Below are positions 58,580 through 64,000 of a DNA stretch of 64,000 bases, in pieces. Location of the stretch: contig JAQJZZ010000004.1 in assembly GCA_030077755.1 (NCBI GenBank), positions 620,001 to 684,000 of the forward strand, given 5' to 3'. The first letter of the stretch is position 1; the number at the start of each line of letters is the position of its first letter. The notes under the pieces are model-generated. The model saw only the letters and a program-made list of their open reading frames with translations, searched no databases and was not told the DNA's origin. The translations under genes were made by a program, and so were the position numbers. This DNA is from Filosporella fistucella. Lineage: Eukaryota; Ascomycota; Leotiomycetes; Helotiales.

Positions 58580-61500
58580 AAGCTGCAGAAGTGGTGACGA
58601 GTATCAAAAATTTTCGGGAAACTTTCTCGAGACGTTCGTTCTCTAGCTGCGTCTCGCCTTCGCTCTGGCATGCTGTGGAAGGATGCCGTCTTACAACCAC
58701 AAAAGGTATACATGTTCCTCTTATCATTGCACTCCCATGTAAAAGCTGCATCCTAATAAGACATGCATATCGACGATGAGCAACAGTATCTTTTGCTCGG
58801 GTCTTTGGCCGTCTCCAGAACGGTTGTCGAGATCCCGAACCACTTGTTGTGTAAAGACAACTTATCAAAGCGTATAATTGTCTCTCTTTTGATGCAGCCC
58901 AGAGACACTCCCTTGAACGTACAGCTATTTAATATAGCTGCATATTTTGCGATGAGCAACAGAGTCAACATTGCGTAAATTATTGGAGCGGATGACTTCA
59001 ACTCAGCGGCTCACGATGGACTACCCCGGATTTTCTGCTCCGTCACATTCTCTCACATGCATAACATATAAATTTTCGTACGCTCTCAGATATTTTTCTC
59101 GTACTTATGTAATCTTAATAACAGTCGGAGATATGCGACAAGAGAAAGTTTTCCTTATAGCCCGCCAAATCTGCCCCACTTCATCAGCTAACATCATCAT
59201 GGGATCCTACCATTATGCCATAACGTCTGCACCAACTGCGCAACACTTTGCCTGTTATCCTTTACCACAGATCTTACCTAGGGTTTTCAGCCAGGTAATA
59301 TATTGTGCAGATTTGCGATTCGCAACAAGATGCAAGGTCAAGACTCTGACCTCTCGGATGTCTTTCGCGCAACCACTTCCTCTTCTACCCAGGCCACTCC
59401 CAGGACGATAGATCATCATCATATGACCTTGGGCGTTGAAAGGTCCCTTGTATGTGAAATATATGGATCACTATTGCAGATTGCGACTCGCAACAAGTCC
59501 TTGGAAAAGTGGTTCATGTTGAAATTTACAAGAGTCTGGCCAGCCACTTGACAGCTAAACGTCGCCGCATGAATTTCAACCTCATCAACAGCAATAGTAT
59601 GTTATAATATTACCCGAGGGGCGATATTGGAGATGGCAATACTAAGAAAAAGAGGTTTTGATACTGACGATGGAAATTTTTGACTCGCTAGGATTTCTCG
59701 CTTGGCATTTTCAACCAGCCTCCTCCGTCAAAACATCACCAGCCTCAAGTTTTCGCAGAGTATAATATCTCCTCCTATTACTATAAGATATCAAGTGTCC
59801 CTGTACTAATAGGCTATAGAACATAGTACTACGATATCGCGATTGGCACCAATGCTGATTCCATCCTCCTTGACGAATCCTGACCCCTCGCCTTCTCATC
59901 ACTTGAGACATATATCAACCTCGACAATCTTCCGAGGCATACATTGTGTCTTATAGACTTGGAAGATGCTTAAGCTGGTAGTGATAAAGCGGGGAATCGT
60001 ACAATGCATGAATACGAGTCGCAACGGCTTTCTTGATCTCAACCAGATATCACCAACCTCCTCCGACATCACTTCATCACCATACACGGAATAGTTATAT
60101 CTGAGGTTCTATACTTACGTAGCTTCAATATAATTTCGCAACACATGGAAAATACTATATGTCGCAGGATTTTGAGGGAAAGAGATCTTCCAAGCATCAT
60201 CAACCCACAATCCCAACCTCCAGCTCCAGCATCACTTCATCCAAATTCTCCGAAGAAGCATATAACAACATCTATACCTACGATATGATATACAACCCAT
60301 ACCAAGCACTTTATATTGCATATTTACGATACGCAACAAACTCCATTTCCACGAATCTCGCTCTCGGTCTGGATAGCCGCGCCTCCACGCTTCAACGTCT
60401 ATGCAGCCACATCACCAAAAACGCATATCATACCACTGTCGACTATAGAATCAAGTGATCTTCAGATAATTAATCTATGCTGCATATATTCGACTCGCAA
60501 CAAAGATCTTTTCTTCACCGCTGGCCCAATCTTTTGCTCTCCCGCTGCCAGCCTCTTCCCGAGTGGGTGGTTCTTCCGATGAGGAGGCGCGTTGCTTATC
60601 GCATGTATTATAGGCTCCCTGTGTCGATCCAGTGCTTATAGGAAGTTTATATTGCATGTTTGCGAAGTGCAACAATATTTTCCTGTGTATTGTTGACGAA
60701 TCTCGTATGCTTCCGGGGTGGGGGGACGCTGTTGACGTGATATAGCTGCGAGTATTGTGACAGTTTTGTTATGTATATAGCTAGTGCTATATACCCACCG
60801 GCTAGAAGCCTACCTGTGAGGCAATTTATACTGCAGAATTGAGAGGTGCAACGAAGATATTGAGCTGTCATAGTCGAAGCCGACTCGCTGCCACCAGCGG
60901 AGTTTTTACTTGGAATAATGCGCTAGAAAGCCCGGAAAGCGCATGTTGAGCTATAGTATCACTTCTAAGGGCATATAAGTCAGATTCGTACCTAGCGCGT
61001 AATCTATGCTGCATACGCACGTACTGCAACAAAACTGCAGAGGCCCAATCCAACTCGTTCACTGGAGCGATTCCTTGCTTGAACCATCACAGTCATCCTT
61101 TCAAGATATGTATGATGATTCATATGATTCCTTCAACCAAAACTATTCTTAGTATGCAATTTATGTTGCAGAATCAAGACTTGCAACAAGTCCGAGCTGT
61201 CTATGTCGTTACCGTGGTTGGTGCACTCCTCTCAGGGCACTACGTAGATCCCACAGAAAGTTCTACCCCAAATCAAAAGCGCACGATTCTTTACAAGATC
61301 ATAGGAACCATTATTGCACCATTTTCCCATTATTCTGCTATAGAACTGATAGCTACATCAAGTTTTTTGAGTTGCTGCTGAATGAGCAGACCGATACTCA
61401 CCCACAGGTACCCCACCCCCACCTGATTCATATTATCGTGAAGCTTATGAATTGAGCAAGATTCATGGACTAGTTGCACCGAAATAAAATTAAAAGCTTT

Positions 61501-64000
61501 TTCTCAATGCACGCATCTGAATTTTAAGAAGTAAAATCAAGTTTCCCCGTGATTTTTGTTTTGCCCCGCTCACTTACCCCGCCCCACCTTTCCTTGTGAT
61601 TTTCAGCCTCCGAATTTCTGTGAACAGCACGAATTATTTCTTCACCTATAAATCTCATGATATAACATCAACTCAATCTATTTCCCTGTCTTAGACAACT
61701 TAAACCATATTCTCATATTCCACTTCCCTGCTTGAACTTGCTTGATTAACCCTTGCTTCACAGGCCACAATATGGAAAACCCTTCATGGGAGGCTTTCCG
61801 TGAAGTATAGTACGCAAAATATGCTTTCCTGGACCAGAAATAATCCTGGGGGGTGATGTATATTTGCATTCTCTCCATCAATATCATCCTCGAATCCTTT
61901 CGGAAAGAAGCCGAGCGGTTCCTTCTCGTTTATGGTCTGCCTCGCCTCATATGCAAGTCTGGCATTTGCGCGCCGCTAAGATCAGCTCATCACATGCATG
62001 TGCGCATATGAATTGAGCTATAGCTATTAGGATATATATGTTGATGACGGTAAAATAGGTGCAGAAATGAGATGAGCAACAAAAGTATTTGCTGTGGGAA
62101 GGGTCGAGATCCGTTTGGAGGTATGCATGTCAGGGTTTTCTAGGGAGTAGAAGATGGGTTGGGAAATATAATACAGGACAAATTTTATATGCTGAATGCT
62201 TGTAATTTAATCTATACTGCAGATATCAGATGTGCAACAAGGAGGTTGGACTCTATTCATTGACCAGTATTTAGCAACTTCATAGTGTGGGCTGGATTAG
62301 GATGCTTGGATGCTCCGTCACTTATCGAGTGCACCACCATTGTGGTTTCGCCTGACTATAGGAGATTATCAGATTCATTGAACAGTAAACTTAGCACTAA
62401 AGTCATACAGAGAAGCAAAATTCGACTACAGACACATCTCAGACCCCATCAAGCAAATCTCCTAACGCATCAGAACTCCATGTGCAACTCCAGAACGACG
62501 GCCATTTCCACCTGAAGAGGTCTGAATTATGAGTTCGAGTGTTCGAGAACCTATGAAATAATTCAAGAACGAGAAACCCAGATTGAAAATTATATGCCGA
62601 CTATATCAGATGCGCAACAGACTTCATCCTCGCATTCGCTCCGCTCCTTCACTGGCTGTTCCAAGCTCAATCCACCTTCTACATGGCTGGGAAATGTATA
62701 TACTTACTTCTATACATCCTGAGCATGGGATTTGTGAATTCTAATTTAAGATGCATATATCAGATTTGCAACAAATCCAAGCTCGCATTCTCTCAGTCTT
62801 TCTCGACCAACCGCAATGGAAGCATGGCTGGATTGGATGCATAAATTTACTTCTATGAGATTGAGCCATCAGGCTTGCAGAATTTAATGTATGCTGCATA
62901 TATCAGACGCGCAACAAAATATGATTCAACTAATTGAATCGCTGATTTGGATTTACCCAGCAGCTTATATGCATGATTTGAAAGAATAGATCTACTTCTA
63001 TACATCTTATACATGGAATAAGGTGTAGTTAATGTAAGATGCATATATCAGACACGCAACATAACACCATTTTGTATTTTTCTACGTATGTCACTCGCTG
63101 CCCAAACCTGTTCCACGTTTTACATGGCTGGGAGAATGTATATGATCACAAGTTATGCTTGCTACCTGTGGTGTCTAAAGTAATTTGCATATAGCAGACT
63201 CGCAACAAAGAAAACTTCGCGTCATTGCACCTTTGCTATTTGCTGATGTAGGCAACCCGGAGAAAAAATTGAGATTTTATGCATTATTTTAATCAATGCT
63301 GCATATATAAGACTTGCAACATAATACGTTCTCTGGTCGTCTTGCTAATGAGAAGTCGAAAGGAGAACGCGCCTCGCAACCAGCCTCCCGTCTCGCTTGG
63401 GTATAGGAGGCGGGGTATTATAGGGAGTATATCTTCACTGTTATACACAATACCCAGGAAGTATTTACAATTTAATAAAAGATGCATATATCAGACTTGC
63501 AACAGGAGATGATTTCTCGATACTCATTGGGAGCTCATTGATGGGTAGCGCGAACTGCGGTGGACTGGTAAGCATCTTGTCTCGCTTAAGCGGCAAAGTA
63601 TAGGAGGCGGGGTATTGTAGGGAGCATATCATCACTTTCATATATGTTTAAGTAGAACATAATATGAACATTTAATCAATGCTGCATATATCAGACTTGC
63701 AACAAAATATATTTCCTTGTTACATAATAGCAGACAGTTGGAGGAGGAAGACGTCTCGCACCCAGCCTCCTCTTTCGCTTAGGTTGCGAAGCGGCGCGCA
63801 GTTGGGGAAGTATATCTTCGCTTTTTATACATTTCAACTAATATCTCTCCTTGATATTAATCAATATTGCATATATCAGACCTGCAACAAAGTGAGTATC
63901 GTATTTCTCGTCGAAAAGGAGATGGTGAGGCTCACCCAACCTCCTTCCCAATACTGGCTTAGCAGGCGGGTGAGGGGAAGTATATCATCACTTTTATATA
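58580..64000 (+). repeat. diverged satellite array with nucleosome-scale spacing, continues past window end
   Basis: Core GCATATATCAGACTTGCAAC + AAA, usually preceded by AATTTAATCWATGCT. The GCAACAA-type heptamer occurs at 58780, 58956, 59135, 59322, 59490, 59838 (degenerate), 60021, 60138, 60333, 60497, 60669, 60848, 61026, 61183, 62076, 62234, 62614, 62768, 62911, 63056, 63202, 63316, 63499, 63699 and 63884, with a weak one near 58594. Most steps are 143-200 bp; exceptions are 114-117 (twice), 348 and 380 (a missing unit each) and 893. Between cores, two less conserved blocks recur: a pyrimidine block CAGCCTCCT (for example 59717, 63381, 63771) and GGGAGTATATCTTCACTTTT with ATAC (63424, 63619, 63808, 63978). 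Copies at the right end are most alike; decay increases leftwards. Short open frames inside are not genes. Confidence 0.88.
61190..62075. other. unit-free gap inside the satellite array
   Basis: An 893-bp step between heptamers at 61183 and 62076 holds no recognisable core. It contains short open frames (for example minus strand 61887-61678) without motifs. It may be an insertion or a stretch of fully decayed monomers. No target-site duplication was recognised by eye. Confidence 0.5.

Noticed and set aside
58580..64000. CRISPR-like array
   Set aside because: Cores recur with spacers, but spacers are 120-180 bp, themselves partly related, and the genome is fungal; a diverged satellite explains it.

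Overview
The window looks like nuclear DNA of a filamentous ascomycete (Pezizomycotina). The evidence is short introns (about 45-90 bp) with GTAAGT-like donors, CTAAC-type branch sites and AG acceptors, together with the gene families present: a MYST acetyltransferase, a HET-domain protein, DUF6604, a CBM1-GH5 cellulase, berberine-bridge-type FAD oxidase, F-box and Reb1-like Myb proteins. A plant-associated Leotiomycetes member would fit, but that is an inference. Most genes are interrupted by introns, so exon joins below were worked out by hand from splice signals, reading phase and family conservation.

Layout. 0.2-8.3 kb: a Sas2-like MYST histone acetyltransferase, a C2H2 zinc-finger gene with an unresolved 5' end, a small two-exon gene with a mitochondrial-type N-terminus, and an AT-hook nuclear protein. 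9.2-12.5 kb: a HET-domain gene followed by a degenerate repeat array. 12.7-27.5 kb is an accessory block of metabolic and secreted functions: an FAD-linked oxidase broken by one in-frame TGA, an HpcH/HpaI aldolase, a small three-exon gene head-to-head with an eight-exon CBM1-GH5 endoglucanase, a PAF-acetylhydrolase-like lipase, a small six-cysteine secreted protein candidate, a DUF6604-like protein with a one-base frameshift, and a short-chain dehydrogenase. 28.4-34.3 kb: an F-box protein and a putative mitochondrial P-loop ATPase. 37.7-49.7 kb: a 1736-residue Ser/Thr/Pro-rich protein with degenerate internal repeats, a cysteine-rich minisatellite, and a Reb1/TTF1-like Myb protein. 49.7-58.5 kb is gene-poor, with small hypothetical genes and eroded coding remnants. 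58.6-64 kb is a diverged satellite array that runs off the window end.

The most unusual signal is that satellite: about 25 copies of a conserved core (GCATATATCAGACTTGCAAC followed by AA) spaced mostly 145-200 bp apart, with a related, more decayed, inverted array at 11.6-12.4 kb just downstream of the HET gene. Several genes absent from simple ORF calling were found by splicing (5.2-5.6, 18.5-19.0, 22.8-23.2 and 54.3-55.0 kb). Two otherwise good genes each carry a single lesion, which could be real pseudogenisation or consensus error.

Functionally, the cellulase, lipase, secreted peptide and oxidoreductases suit a fungus that degrades or infects plant tissue. The acetyltransferase, AT-hook protein, Reb1-like factor and ATPase are housekeeping. 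No operon-like organisation is expected or seen.
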